Shown: positions 7,770 through 16,471, counted from the first letter of the stretch. The stretch is 64,000 nucleotides of DNA from Peribacillus asahii (GCF_004006295.1 NZ_CP026095.1:661001-725000); one strand, 5' to 3'. Program-made: numbers and translations. Notes: generated by a model not told the origin, from the sequence alone.

Positions 7770-9161
7770 TTATATCAAAAACATCGCAACAATCGTCGTC
7801 ACGACTAACCCGATTGTTACCGGAAGGATGTTTCTTCGCGCTAATTCGAATGGACTGACATTACAGATGGCGGCAGCTGGGATGAGTGCCCAAGGAATAA
7901 TAGTTCCACCGCCGACCCAAATAGCTGCAATTTGCCCAAGCGCGGTTAAGGTGGCAGTACCGTCTCCAATGGCTGTGCCGAATAGATTCGCTACCGAACC
8001 AGCTAAGGAAATGCCGGAAAAGCCTGAACCATCTAAACCAGTAATGGCTCCAATACCTGTCAATGTAATGGCTGCTATTTCTTTTGTTAAAGGAACGGCA
8101 GCAGCTAAAGCGACGCCGAGGTCATTCACAATACCGTGGGATGTTTTCGGTAAATGGTCACCGATAATTTGAGCGAATCCAGAATCCCCTAAATAAAAGA
8201 AGGCAGCAATAGGAATCACGGGTCCAAATACTTTAAAACCGAATTGAAATCCTTGAATTAAATAGCTTGTTGTTTTTTCAAGTCCTTGTTGTTTATGCGC
8301 TACAACGGATAGAATAAGCAGAATAAAGACCGCTGTACCGCCAATTAATGCCGTCGCATCTCCGCCTTGTAACTTTAAAAGAAACATGGCGATGACATCA
8401 AGCAAAAAGGCAATTGGAATGAGGATAGCAAAAAAATGTTTCTGCTTTGTGGTAAGTAAATGTTCATTGATTGCTTGGTCTTGAATAATTTCTTTATTTT
8501 CTCCTAATGTGAGGACCCCGCGCTTCATATCGCGCTTTAAAAAGATAAAGGCAGAAACGGTTGTGACCACTCCCATTGTAATGACGAGGGGAATGCTTGC
8601 TGAAATGACATCTCCAACTGGGATTGAAGCCGCATCGGCTGTAAGCTTAGGGGCCGCTTGAATGATAAAATCACTTGATAAAGCAATCCCATGCCCAAAG
8701 AGGTTCATCGCTATTGCTACTCCAAGTGCAGGTAATCCTGCGCGTAGGGCTGCTGGAAGCAGGACCGCTCCTAGTAAGGCAACAGCGGGAGAAGGCCAGA
8801 AAAACCAAGAAATGACCATCATGAGAATCCCGATAGTCCAAAAGGAAAGCGTTGGATTTTTCATAAACCTAGTAAAAGGGGCAACCATGGCATCATTAAT
8901 GCCTGCTTTTGCTAACACATGGCTCATTGCAACAATGATGGAAATGATTAAAATAGTCGACATTAGCTCCGTAATGGCGAAAATAAAGCTGTTAAAAATC
9001 CCGCTAATGGACGAAGCCACATTACCTGTTGCGACAATAGCTAGCGTGAAAATTCCAATTATGCAAATGAGGGAAGTGTCTCGACGTTTCAGCATAAACC
9101 CGATGATGAGCACAATAAATCCTACATAGATCCAATGGAGAGCTGTTAATTCTATCCCCAT
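7770..9161 (-). CDS. Polytopic permease of ion-transporter type, substrate unknown
   Basis: A 463-residue integral membrane protein with about twelve hydrophobic segments. Two similarly built halves each carry a Gly/Ala-rich broken segment (WPSPAVALLGAVLLPAALRAG in the first half, TGLDGSGFSGISLAGSVANL in the second). This is the look of the ion-transporter superfamily (GntP, CitMHS, NhaC-like and relatives). A central cytoplasmic loop (about residues 205-240) is charged. The start at 9161 follows GAGGGGG. It is a single-gene unit facing away from the C45 hydrolase; the 160-base gap holds both promoters. I cannot assign a substrate; an organic anion or Na+/H+ exchange is possible. Confidence 0.7.
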   Translation of the reverse strand: MGIELTALHWIYVGFIVLIIGFMLKRRDTSLICIIGIFTLAIVATGNVASSISGIFNSFIFAITELMSTILIISIIVAMSHVLAKAGINDAMVAPFTRFMKNPTLSFWTIGILMMVISWFFWPSPAVALLGAVLLPAALRAGLPALGVAIAMNLFGHGIALSSDFIIQAAPKLTADAASIPVGDVISASIPLVITMGVVTTVSAFIFLKRDMKRGVLTLGENKEIIQDQAINEHLLTTKQKHFFAILIPIAFLLDVIAMFLLKLQGGDATALIGGTAVFILLILSVVAHKQQGLEKTTSYLIQGFQFGFKVFGPVIPIAAFFYLGDSGFAQIIGDHLPKTSHGIVNDLGVALAAAVPLTKEIAAITLTGIGAITGLDGSGFSGISLAGSVANLFGTAIGDGTATLTALGQIAAIWVGGGTIIPWALIPAAAICNVSPFELARRNILPVTIGLVVTTIVAMFLI

Positions 9162-9324
9162 AATTTTTCCCCCTCATGAATAGGCTTGATGATAGATTAT
9201 GGGGGAAAGCCTATTTAGGTGAATTGTTCCATAAATTTCTTCGTAATCAATTGTCTTCTTTCCTTTCGCTTATCCATCCAGTATTCTAAAAAGAAATAGT
9301 CACGATATAAAAGAGGGATATGAT

Positions 9325-10389
9325 ATGAAGCAAATTTATAGTGAAATCATTCAGTTTCGCGGGACACATTATGATTTTGGATATATGCAAGGGGAGAAGC
9401 TACGAAATTCTTTAACCGTTATCAATCGTGAAGAGCAGTGGAAGGTGAGAAAGCCTCGATTTACGATAGAAGTAGAAGAGGTGAGAAAGGCCATTACACA
9501 ATTTGCTCCTGGTGTTTGGGAGGAATTGCTTGGAATGCAAGAAGCACTAGAATGGCCGATGAAACGCATACTGCAAGAATTTGGGGGCTATCGATTAGAT
9601 TATGTAAAGTCGGGCTGCTCCATTTTAACAGGAAGTGATTATTTAATTCGTAATTATGACTATCACCCGAAGACGTATGAGGGGCGTTATGTTCTTTTTC
9701 AACCAACTGACCAAGGATATGCGAGCATTGGTCCGAGCCAAAGGGCGACAGGAAGAATGGATGGAATGAATGAAAAAGGATTAGCGATTGGTTATAACTT
9801 TATGAATAGGAAAAATCCAGGTGATGGATTTATTTGTTGTATGATTGGAAGGCTTGTTATAGAGTCTTGTGCCAATGTTTTGGAAGCGGTATCGATGCTG
9901 AAGGAGATACCGCATCGCCATTCTTTTACTTATGTTGTGTATGATCAAAGCGGAGAGACTTATGTAGTTGAAACATCTCCACGCGGTGTTGAGGTTCGCC
10001 AGTCGAATGTCTGCACGAATCACTTTGAAATTATGAGGCATGAGAATCGTAATCATCTTGTCGATTCTAAAAGACGATTAGATGTTATGCAGAAACAATA
10101 TGAGAATCTTTCAGAAGCCTATGATGCTTTTCGATTATTAAATGATACGAACCAAGGGGTTTTTTCGGATTTATACGGAAGCTGGGCGGGAACAATCCAC
10201 ACATCCGCTTATTTACCAAGGGAAATGAAGGCGTGGATAGCATTAGGAGGAAATCAAGAACCTACTGTATTCGACTTTGCCAAATGGCTTGATGGGGATG
10301 ATGTAGAACTAGAGCGAATTACAGGAGAGGTTGATACAGATATCCCATTTGTACATATGGATGAGGGGGCCAATTGGTATCGAAAGTGA
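9325..10389 (+). CDS. C45-family (AAT-like) acyltransferase/amidohydrolase
   Basis: A 354-residue protein of the Ntn-hydrolase group related to acyl-CoA:6-aminopenicillanate acyltransferase. Family members self-cleave before a nucleophilic Cys; the likely site is Gly-Cys at about 96-97 in KSGCSILTG. The conserved stretch LIRNYDYHP (about 107-115) follows, then GMNEKGLAIGYNF and YVVETSP, all typical of this fold. The N-terminal GTHYDFGYMQGEKL matches the family opening. The start at 9325 follows AGAGGG. It is a single-gene unit. Substrates of bacillary members are mostly unknown; penicillin or acyl-homoserine/peptide amide hydrolysis cannot be told apart here. Confidence 0.8.
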   Translation: MKQIYSEIIQFRGTHYDFGYMQGEKLRNSLTVINREEQWKVRKPRFTIEVEEVRKAITQFAPGVWEELLGMQEALEWPMKRILQEFGGYRLDYVKSGCSILTGSDYLIRNYDYHPKTYEGRYVLFQPTDQGYASIGPSQRATGRMDGMNEKGLAIGYNFMNRKNPGDGFICCMIGRLVIESCANVLEAVSMLKEIPHRHSFTYVVYDQSGETYVVETSPRGVEVRQSNVCTNHFEIMRHENRNHLVDSKRRLDVMQKQYENLSEAYDAFRLLNDTNQGVFSDLYGSWAGTIHTSAYLPREMKAWIALGGNQEPTVFDFAKWLDGDDVELERITGEVDTDIPFVHMDEGANWYRK

Positions 10390-10533
10390 GGATTATTTAT
10401 TGGGATAGTAACCGAACAAGGCTAGACTTAATTTTTTAATAGCTATTTCGGATTTATGATAAAGTACTCCTTTTGTATGGTACTTATAAAAATTAAAAAA
10501 GAAGTAAATAGAAAGACTCCAAATTTTGAATCA

Positions 10534-10560
10534 GGTGTGTGTGACGCGGTCTCACACACC
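10534..10560. terminator. Hairpin between the C45 gene and proJ
   Basis: Stem GGTGTGTG / CACACACC with an interrupted continuation and short loop lies in the convergent gap (10390-10623). It lacks a clean T-run on either strand, so it is only a likely transcription end. The rest of this gap is A/T-rich with no gene seen. Confidence 0.45.
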
Positions 10561-10623
10561 TTCAGTATAGTTCAATTTTTAAAAATAAAAGGATTGTTTC
10601 GAGCAGCTTCTTTTTTATTACCA

Positions 10624-11748
10624 TTACACGCCAATTGTAATCGGCGCATTTACACGACAAACAAAATGGTTCATATCTATAATGAACGGCGGGTCGCTTA
10701 CCATGTTTTGTTTACGTAGTTGATGTAATTCTTCAGATGAAAACTGAACAATCCCAAGGCCGATTTCTGTTCCTTCAGTATCGATTATCCGAATAACACA
10801 CTCCTTTTCAAATTGTCCTTTTATTTCGAGAATGCCAGAGGAGTGTACACTTTCACGTTTTTCGACAATGCGATTTTTTGAAGATGAGTCGATGATAATT
10901 TCTCCTTTAGGGCCTGAATTAAAGGCAATCCATTTTGTTTTTTCGTTCAGCTCCATTAATGGTGCGGCAGTGTTAAAGTACGTTCCTTTAGCCGTACCTA
11001 ATACGGCATCCATGATAATGTTTGGAGTGCCGGCTCTTCCTAAGAAGGTTGAAATGCCAGAAGCCATCGCAATTTTAACCGCTTGAATTTTTGATTTCAT
11101 GCCGCCGGTACCGATCTTACTTCCTGAGCCGCCTGCTGCTTTTTCAATTTCAGGGGTAATGTTATGAACTTGTGTTAACAATTTAGCGCAGCTGTTTTCG
11201 CTAGGATCTGAATCATAAAGTCCATCTATGTCTGATAAAATGGCTAAATGATGGGCATTAACTAATACAGCGACCTTTGCTGAGAGGGTATCATTATCTC
11301 CAAATTTTAAGCGGTCAATGGTTACGGTATCGTTCTCATTGACGATAGGGATAATGCCTCTTTCTAATAAGACGTTTAATGCATTACGCATATTTTGGTA
11401 GCGATTTTCATCTGAAAAATCACCTCTCGTAATTAAAATTTGCGCAGCAACATAGCCATGAGACAAAAATAGCTCAGAGTATGTCTCCATTAGTAATCCT
11501 TGACCAATTGAAGCAGCAGCTTGCTTTTCAGGCAATGTAGTAGGGCGTTCAAGACAGCCTAGTTTTCGATAGCCAGCAGCAATAGCACCAGATGAAACGA
11601 GTACAACTTCATATCCTGTATCCTTTAATAAAACAATTTCATCTACAAGTTTTTCGAGTTTTTTACGACTAATTTCTCCGTGTCGACTAGTTAGTGAACT
11701 GCTCCCTATTTTAATCACAACACGTTGCTTATTCGTGTTTACGGTCAT
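10624..11748 (-). CDS. proJ: Glutamate 5-kinase
   Basis: A 374-residue enzyme that phosphorylates L-glutamate with ATP, the first step of proline synthesis. The amino-acid-kinase domain comes first (VVIKIGSSSLT at 10-20, LVSSGAIAAG at about 52, PIVNENDTV around 147, GTGGMKSKIQA around 215). A C-terminal PUA domain follows (about 275-365). It lies 30 bases downstream of the P5C reductase gene, giving reductase then kinase with no proA. This is the order I know from B. subtilis proHJ, the osmostress set, and not the anabolic proBA. Gene naming rests on that order. GGAGGGG precedes the start. Confidence 0.88.
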   Translation of the reverse strand: MTVNTNKQRVVIKIGSSSLTSRHGEISRKKLEKLVDEIVLLKDTGYEVVLVSSGAIAAGYRKLGCLERPTTLPEKQAAASIGQGLLMETYSELFLSHGYVAAQILITRGDFSDENRYQNMRNALNVLLERGIIPIVNENDTVTIDRLKFGDNDTLSAKVAVLVNAHHLAILSDIDGLYDSDPSENSCAKLLTQVHNITPEIEKAAGGSGSKIGTGGMKSKIQAVKIAMASGISTFLGRAGTPNIIMDAVLGTAKGTYFNTAAPLMELNEKTKWIAFNSGPKGEIIIDSSSKNRIVEKRESVHSSGILEIKGQFEKECVIRIIDTEGTEIGLGIVQFSSEELHQLRKQNMVSDPPFIIDMNHFVCRVNAPITIGV

Positions 11749-11778
11749 CTAACCCCTCCTATTTTTTGAATATTCAAT

Positions 11779-12633
11779 CTATTGTATCGTTGAAAAGTTA
11801 CTAGCATTTACTTTGAATTGTGTACTAATTTCTCTAGAGCGATTAGCAGCTTGCTTAATGGCTTGAGAAATAGCTGTACCGCCGCCGTATTGTTCAAGCG
11901 CAGCTAATCCTGCGGCTGTCGTACCGTTCGGCGAAGTAACCTTTTCTCTTAAAACAGCCGGTGTTTCGCTTTGTGCTTGAATCATTTTGGCTGCTCCGAT
12001 TATAGTCTGGGCAATGATTTGCCGAGTCGTATCTTCAGCTAATCCGCTTTTTATTCCTTCCTTTTCCATATGTTCTATTAAGTAATAAAAGTAAGCAGGA
12101 CCGCTGCCCGCAATACCTGTAAAAATGTCCATTTGTGCTTCAGGTATGACATATACGGTTCCGATACATTCAAGCAATTTTTGCGTGAGTGTTACGTTTT
12201 GTTGTGTAGTGTGTGTTCCAGCAGAAATGGCGGTAGCGGATTCTCCGATCATGCTGGAAGTATTGGGCATAACTCGGATGACTTGTTGTCCTGCTGGTAA
12301 ATACTGCTCTATAAATGAGGTGGTAATACCGGCTAACACAGACAGAATAAGATGGTTTGGCTGAACGACATGTTTGACGGATTGTAAAGCGGGTGCTGCA
12401 TCTTTTGGTTTCATTGCGAGGACGATTAAGTCAATGTCTTTAAAGGGTAATTTATCTTGAGTTACGGCGTTAATTTCATATGTTTTTGTGAGCTGTTGTA
12501 ACCGTTTATCGTTGCTTCGATTAGATACAAAAATGTGGTTTGGCGGAACTTTTTCAGCATTTATGATACCTGAAATCATTGCTTCTGCCATCGAACCGGC
12601 TCCTAAAAATGCAATTTTTTTGTTAATAAACAT
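11779..12633 (-). CDS. proH: Pyrroline-5-carboxylate reductase
   Basis: A 284-residue NAD(P)H-dependent enzyme that reduces P5C to proline, the last step of the pathway. The N-terminal Rossmann motif is IAFLGAGSMAEAMISG (about 8-23). LAMKPKD, the catalytic-domain stretch TGIAGSGPAYFYYLIE (about 170-185) and VTSPNGTTAAGL (about 232-243) are all canonical. It is first gene of a two-gene unit with proJ. The SigA promoter (TTGATA, 16 bp, TAATAT) is only about 55 bases upstream, so there is no room for a T-box leader of the kind that controls B. subtilis proBA and proI. That supports osmotic rather than tRNA-based control. Confidence 0.9.
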   Translation of the reverse strand: MFINKKIAFLGAGSMAEAMISGIINAEKVPPNHIFVSNRSNDKRLQQLTKTYEINAVTQDKLPFKDIDLIVLAMKPKDAAPALQSVKHVVQPNHLILSVLAGITTSFIEQYLPAGQQVIRVMPNTSSMIGESATAISAGTHTTQQNVTLTQKLLECIGTVYVIPEAQMDIFTGIAGSGPAYFYYLIEHMEKEGIKSGLAEDTTRQIIAQTIIGAAKMIQAQSETPAVLREKVTSPNGTTAAGLAALEQYGGGTAISQAIKQAANRSREISTQFKVNASNFSTIQ

Positions 12634-12687
12634 GCCATTCCTCCCAAAATGTTCGTGTTTTTGTTCTTATTTTTTAACAACGACCTT

Positions 12688-12715
12688 ATATTAACATGTA
12701 TCAAATCATTATCAA
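12688..12715 (-). promoter_or_regulatory. SigA-type promoter of proHJ
   Basis: On the minus strand: -35 TTGATA (12710-12715), 16-bp spacer, -10 TAATAT (12688-12693). The untranslated leader is about 50 bases. Confidence 0.6.
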
Positions 12716-12922
12716 GGGATATCAGGAAAGTCATGTGTATATGCTCCAATTAGTGAGTATAAGCGTTTATCCTGGTTATTCAATAAGGTAAATGAAGGCT
12801 CAAGCCAAAATATCACTGCTCAGGATAAAATTTGGAAGATTATTAGGGCTTGTCATTCTTCAAATTGTGTAATAGTAAATGGGAAAGCAGGGGGAGTAGA
12901 ATTCCTTCCGTTTGACGTTTAA
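12695..12922 (+). pseudogene. Open-frame remnant without start codon
   Basis: An open frame of about 75 codons ends with TAA at 12920-12922. Its translation (for example SEYKRLSWLFNKVNEGSS and NCVIVNGKAGGVEFLPFDV) looks protein-like, but it has no ATG and no ribosome binding site, and it overlaps the proH promoter region. It may be the decayed C-terminus of a lost gene or chance. No family recognised. Confidence 0.25.
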
Positions 12923-12940
12923 AAAGAAAATATTTATAAT
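12912..12940 (+). promoter_or_regulatory. Strong SigA promoter driving the riboswitch
   Basis: -35 TTGACG (12912-12917), exactly 17 bp, -10 TATAAT (12935-12940). Transcription would start near 12947, about 25 bases before the riboswitch. Confidence 0.8.
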
Positions 12941-12972
12941 GAAATTAATAAGAAAATTGAATATATTCTTCT

Positions 12973-13068
12973 GTATAAGGGGAGTAGCTATACAATAAAA
13001 TCGTCATTACGGGATGCGAATCCTCGGTTTTATTGGCAACTAATGATAGTTGTTTGCGAGACCTTACC
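12973..13068 (+). ncRNA. yybP-ykoY manganese riboswitch
   Basis: Signature elements of the Mn2+-sensing yybP-ykoY family occur in order: AAGGGGAGTAGC at the 5' side, GTCATTACGGG, the TTGGCAAC...GTTGTTTGC hairpin, and the closing GCGAGACCTTACC. The 3' strand of P1 (ACCTTACC) is also the 5' arm of the terminator that follows, so ligand-bound aptamer and terminator are mutually exclusive: a transcriptional ON switch. Known members sit before TerC-family or Mn-export genes; here the next gene is a kinase-like protein. Confidence 0.85.
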
Positions 13069-13090
13069 GATTTCTTGGTAGGGTCTTTTT
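13060..13090 (+). terminator. Riboswitch expression-platform terminator
   Basis: GACCTTACC (13060-13068) pairs with GGTAGGGTC (13077-13085), followed by T5. It shares its 5' arm with riboswitch stem P1. Confidence 0.85.
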
Positions 13091-13094
13091 ATGT

Positions 13095-13138
13095 AAAGGC
13101 GTTATAACCGGGAAAATTGGTTATAACGCCTTTTCTTT
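13095..13138 (+). terminator. Second terminator directly after the riboswitch
   Basis: Perfect 15-bp stem AAAGGCGTTATAACC / GGTTATAACGCCTTT with a 9-base loop, followed by TCTTTTC. It begins only five bases after the riboswitch terminator and ends about 30 bases before the kinase gene. Read-through of both would be needed for expression from the promoter at 12912. Confidence 0.85.
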
Positions 13139-13164
13139 TCTTATATAACTAAGAATAGAGAGAG

Positions 13165-13812
13165 GTGACGATTATTCTTTTATTTCATGAGTTAGCTGTT
13201 GGTGTTAAAATGGCAAATGACCACAAACATACGCTGCTGGATTACGATAAATCATTAACGTTAATTGGACAAGGTAGAAGTGCTTATGTATTTAGAATCG
13301 AACAAACGAATAAAGCAATGAAGATATTTTTTCCAACTTACGCTCACCTTGCCGAGGAAGAGGCGAATATCTATAGGGAGCTTCAACATCTCTCCTATTT
13401 TCCAACTCTTTATGAAGCAGGTTCTAATTATTTAGTCATTGATTATTTAGAAGGGAATACGCTCTTTCAATGTTTAACAAAAGGGACTCCAATCTCAGAT
13501 GATGTTATAAAAGAAACCGATAAGGCTTTACAGTTAGCTAGAAAAGAGGGATTGAATCCGTCTGATGTTCATTTGCGCAACATTTTTATCACATCGGATA
13601 AAGAAGTGAAAATTATTGATGTGGCTCGATTTAGACAAGTGAAAGTTTGTACTCAATGGGAAGATTTAAAAAGTGCATTTTATTGTTATTATAAAAAGCC
13701 GTATTTCCCAAAGAAAATTCCTGAATTTATGTTGAATAGTATTGCAGCGCTGTATAAGAAAAATCTTCTTAAAGTCAATCGTGCAAGAAGCTCCGAATTT
13801 TATCAGCGATGA
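13165..13812 (+). CDS. YrzF-like protein kinase-fold protein
   Basis: Up to 215 residues with a small protein-kinase-like fold. Glycine-rich loop LIGQGRSAYVFRI (about 33-45), ATP-anchoring Lys in KAMKIFF, catalytic-loop equivalent GLNPSDVHLRNIFI (about 130-143) and metal-binding Asp in VKIIDVARF (about 150-158). It resembles B. subtilis YrzF, a RIO/lipopolysaccharide-kinase-like protein of unknown target. The catalytic loop has D-V-H-L-R-N, as in divergent bacterial kinases. The start is uncertain: GTG 13165 is part of AGGTG; ATG 13210 (200 residues) has a weak binding site but sits just ahead of the conserved domain. It lies behind a Mn2+ riboswitch and two terminators. The small lipoprotein gene starts 35 bases after it, so they form a pair. 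Confidence 0.78.
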   Translation: MTIILLFHELAVGVKMANDHKHTLLDYDKSLTLIGQGRSAYVFRIEQTNKAMKIFFPTYAHLAEEEANIYRELQHLSYFPTLYEAGSNYLVIDYLEGNTLFQCLTKGTPISDDVIKETDKALQLARKEGLNPSDVHLRNIFITSDKEVKIIDVARFRQVKVCTQWEDLKSAFYCYYKKPYFPKKIPEFMLNSIAALYKKNLLKVNRARSSEFYQR

Positions 13813-13847
13813 GAAAGGCTTATTCTAGTGTACAAGGAGAGAAGAGA

Positions 13848-14294
13848 ATGAAAAAAAAGATACTAGCTTTTGGAATGATGGGAATGGTGTTTCTAAGTGG
13901 TTGTTCCTTGCTTGGAGAGGTAAATGATTCTTTAGAGTATGCGAATGCGACGACAGAATATATGAATACGGCACAAGATTTTGCGAATGAAGTACCAGAA
14001 CTAGCTAACAATGCAGTCGCAAGCGAAGAAGCGAGACAACAGCTAGAAGAAGAACTTACTCTTATGAAAGAAGAAATAAATGAGTTTAATAATATCGAAG
14101 CCCCTGCTGTTGCAGAAGATCTTCATGCTCAGATTGTCAGCACCAATGAAAAGCTAGAAGAAGGGATTGACCTATATTTAATAAATATTGAAAATGGTCA
14201 GCTGGATCCCACTATACTAGAGAACTCGGAAATTTTAACAACCGTAAATGAAGTTTCAAGTTTGGTGGAGCAAATTGAGAAATTAACGAATTGA
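13848..14294 (+). CDS. Helical lipoprotein (DUF6376-like)
   Basis: A 148-residue lipoprotein. Signal MKKKILAFGMMGMVFLSGC with lipobox LSGC at about 16-19, so anchored outside the membrane. The mature part is predicted all alpha-helical with heptad-like spacing (EEARQQLEEELTLMKEEINEF). It resembles the DUF6376 family of Bacillus lipoproteins, whose members share the ANEVPELA segment; function unknown. The start at 13848 follows AAGGAGAG at 6 bases. It sits 35 bases after the YrzF-like gene and before a terminator. Confidence 0.75.
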   Translation: MKKKILAFGMMGMVFLSGCSLLGEVNDSLEYANATTEYMNTAQDFANEVPELANNAVASEEARQQLEEELTLMKEEINEFNNIEAPAVAEDLHAQIVSTNEKLEEGIDLYLINIENGQLDPTILENSEILTTVNEVSSLVEQIEKLTN

Positions 14295-14364
14295 TTGTAA
14301 GATGTATGATTTGTTTTTTCCAAATAAGTTTGAACGCATTCGATAAAAGTGCGACGAGGTTATC

Positions 14365-14396
14365 AGGCATAATCATTACCTGATGCCTTTTTTTAT
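14365..14396 (+). terminator. Terminator after the lipoprotein gene
   Basis: AGGCAT / ATGCCT stem with a 12-base loop, followed by T7. Confidence 0.65.
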
Positions 14397-14464
14397 ATTC
14401 TCTCTCCTTCTTTACCGAATTGTGATACATTTTTTTATGGGAATTTACAAAAAAGGGAGGACGT

Positions 14465-15934
14465 ATGAAGGGAATAACGAAGTTTATGAAAAAACCATGG
14501 TTTCTCGGTATTCTAGTGTTTGCGATGGCTATACTGGTCATTTGGAATATACCAATTGAGAAAAGAAAATATGGGTTTTCACAAAGTGGTTTAGCTACGG
14601 ACTATACAGGTCTGCTGCCTGAACGAATTGAAAAAGTTGTGAATGTCCATAATCGAAATGAATTACAGAGAATCGTTCAAGAAGCTAATAAAAAGGGCAA
14701 GCATATTTCTATCGCTGGATTACAGCATTCCCAAGGTGGACATACATATTACAAGGACGGAATTGTACTTGATATGCGAGGGTTCAATCGTATAGTAGAA
14801 ATCAATAAGCAAGCTAAAATAGTTCGAGTAGAGAGTGGAGCTAGTTGGGAAGATGTTCAGGAAGCTGTCACTCCGTATGGTTTAGCGTTACAAGTCACAC
14901 AATCACAATCGATTTTTACAATTGGAGGTTCATTATCTGTTAATGCTCATGGGAGAGATATTCGTTTTGGTCCAATGGCTGAAACGGTTCGGGAAATGAC
15001 GGTATTAACTCCAACAGGAGAAATAAAGCAACTAACACGTGATGATACAGAAGAATGGACGACATATATATTAGGGGGCTATGGATTATTCGGTGTCATT
15101 TTAGATGTAACCCTAAATCTTACGGAAAATGAAGTATACACCATTCATACGAAAAAAATAGAGACGGAAAAGTATGAGTCGTATCTTCATAGAGTGCTAG
15201 AAAATCAAAATATTGCAATGCACTATGCAAGAATAAGTGTAGCACCGGGTACATTTTTAGATGAAATGTATGTGATTGATTATAACAAAACAAAAAAACA
15301 GGATAAAACAACGTCGCTCAAAGAAGAAGAAGGAGTTCGAGTCAGTAAGTTTGCTCTTGATTTAGGAAGAAAAGGGGGAAAGCTGGAGGATTTATTTTGG
15401 GAAGCGCAAAGGCTGTATATCAATTCAATTGATGGTAAAACGATTACACGTAATAATGCTATGCGTTCAGAATCTACATTTATGGAATTTACTACGCCTG
15501 GTAGAGTGGAGGTTTTACAAGAGTTTTTTATTCCAGTTGATTCATATGAAGAGTATATGCAGAGCCTGAAAGACTTGCTTCCTCATAATGATCAAGATGA
15601 GGATTTTAAAGTGCATAATATTACAGTACGGTATGCAGCAAAAGACAACATGACAAGTCTCCCTTATGCAAAGGAAGATATGTTAGGTCTTGTCATATTG
15701 GTTCAGCATGGATTAAAAGAGAAAGAGATTGCTCACGCTAAAACGATGATTCAGAAGTGGACGGATGTAACATTACAATATGGCGGTACCTATTATTTGC
15801 CTTATTATCCTTACCAAACAAAGGAACAGTTTAAAGAATCTTATCCAAATTGGAAAAGCTTCAAGAAACAGAAAGCAGAACGAGATCCAAATGAAGTGTT
15901 TGTAAATTTGTTCTATGATCATTACATGAAGTAA
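14465..15934 (+). CDS. Membrane-anchored FAD-dependent oxidoreductase (PCMH type)
   Basis: A 489-residue protein with one N-terminal transmembrane anchor (about 12-28) and an FAD-binding PCMH/VAO domain (about 55-225). The FAD pyrophosphate-binding region shows ISIAGLQHSQGGHTYY and SIFTIGGSLSVNAHGRD, and ILGGYGLFGVILDVTL closes the domain. The C-terminal half is the substrate-binding cap, ending in FVNLFYDHYM as in aldonolactone oxidases. Family members oxidise sugars, lactones, glycolate or cytokinins; the substrate here is unknown. Its partner is probably the polytopic membrane protein that starts 12 bases later. GGGAGG precedes the ATG. Confidence 0.82.
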   Translation: MKGITKFMKKPWFLGILVFAMAILVIWNIPIEKRKYGFSQSGLATDYTGLLPERIEKVVNVHNRNELQRIVQEANKKGKHISIAGLQHSQGGHTYYKDGIVLDMRGFNRIVEINKQAKIVRVESGASWEDVQEAVTPYGLALQVTQSQSIFTIGGSLSVNAHGRDIRFGPMAETVREMTVLTPTGEIKQLTRDDTEEWTTYILGGYGLFGVILDVTLNLTENEVYTIHTKKIETEKYESYLHRVLENQNIAMHYARISVAPGTFLDEMYVIDYNKTKKQDKTTSLKEEEGVRVSKFALDLGRKGGKLEDLFWEAQRLYINSIDGKTITRNNAMRSESTFMEFTTPGRVEVLQEFFIPVDSYEEYMQSLKDLLPHNDQDEDFKVHNITVRYAAKDNMTSLPYAKEDMLGLVILVQHGLKEKEIAHAKTMIQKWTDVTLQYGGTYYLPYYPYQTKEQFKESYPNWKSFKKQKAERDPNEVFVNLFYDHYMK

Positions 15935-15946
15935 GAAGGCGAAGAC

Positions 15947-16471
15947 ATGCAGAATAAAAGTGAACGGTATATTCCTCTTATTGTCACAGTTGGACAAGTT
16001 GTAATTTTTCCCTATTATATTGTTTGGTTGAAAGAAGTGTCTTTTAGTTATACCTTATTTGCTTGGTTATTTGCCACATTCTCTTTTGCTGCTGCATGGG
16101 GATATCGTTTTTTTCAATCTAGAGGAGAGAAACCGCGTTCTCTTATTGCATCTGTTTATGTAGCGATGGGAGTAGTGTATATAGTCGTTGGATATTGGAA
16201 GCTTCCAATTGAATATCTCCCTTATGTGGCTCTTATGACACAAATTATATTAGGCTTTTTACAAGGGTACTTTCGAGCATGGCATACTAAACAACGGTCG
16301 TATCATGTACATGCTATCAATCACTATTTAATAGTTGGAGTCATTATGATTGGACTTTCATTTATGAAAGTAGTTTCTCCTAGTATATTTCTTACTGTGT
16401 TTGGGACAATCTTATGCATGTGTGGAATGTGGGAAGTGGTGAGAGGTTTCGATTTCAAAATGATGAAATGA
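15947..16471 (+). CDS. Conserved-looking polytopic membrane protein
   Basis: 174 residues, five to six hydrophobic helices, no recognised family. It starts 12 bases after the FAD oxidase stop and is very likely co-transcribed with it. It could be a membrane partner, such as an electron-acceptor or stabilising subunit, but there is no heme or Fe-S motif to support that. No terminator is evident before the next small gene. Confidence 0.6.
   Translation: MQNKSERYIPLIVTVGQVVIFPYYIVWLKEVSFSYTLFAWLFATFSFAAAWGYRFFQSRGEKPRSLIASVYVAMGVVYIVVGYWKLPIEYLPYVALMTQIILGFLQGYFRAWHTKQRSYHVHAINHYLIVGVIMIGLSFMKVVSPSIFLTVFGTILCMCGMWEVVRGFDFKMMK

Noticed and set aside
10456..10719. 87-codon open frame on the plus strand
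   Set aside because: It overlaps the end of proJ on the other strand and runs through a hairpin; no binding site, no protein-like pattern.
12634..12720. T-box leader upstream of proH
   Set aside because: The promoter is only about 50 bases from the start codon and there is no specifier loop or T-box sequence.
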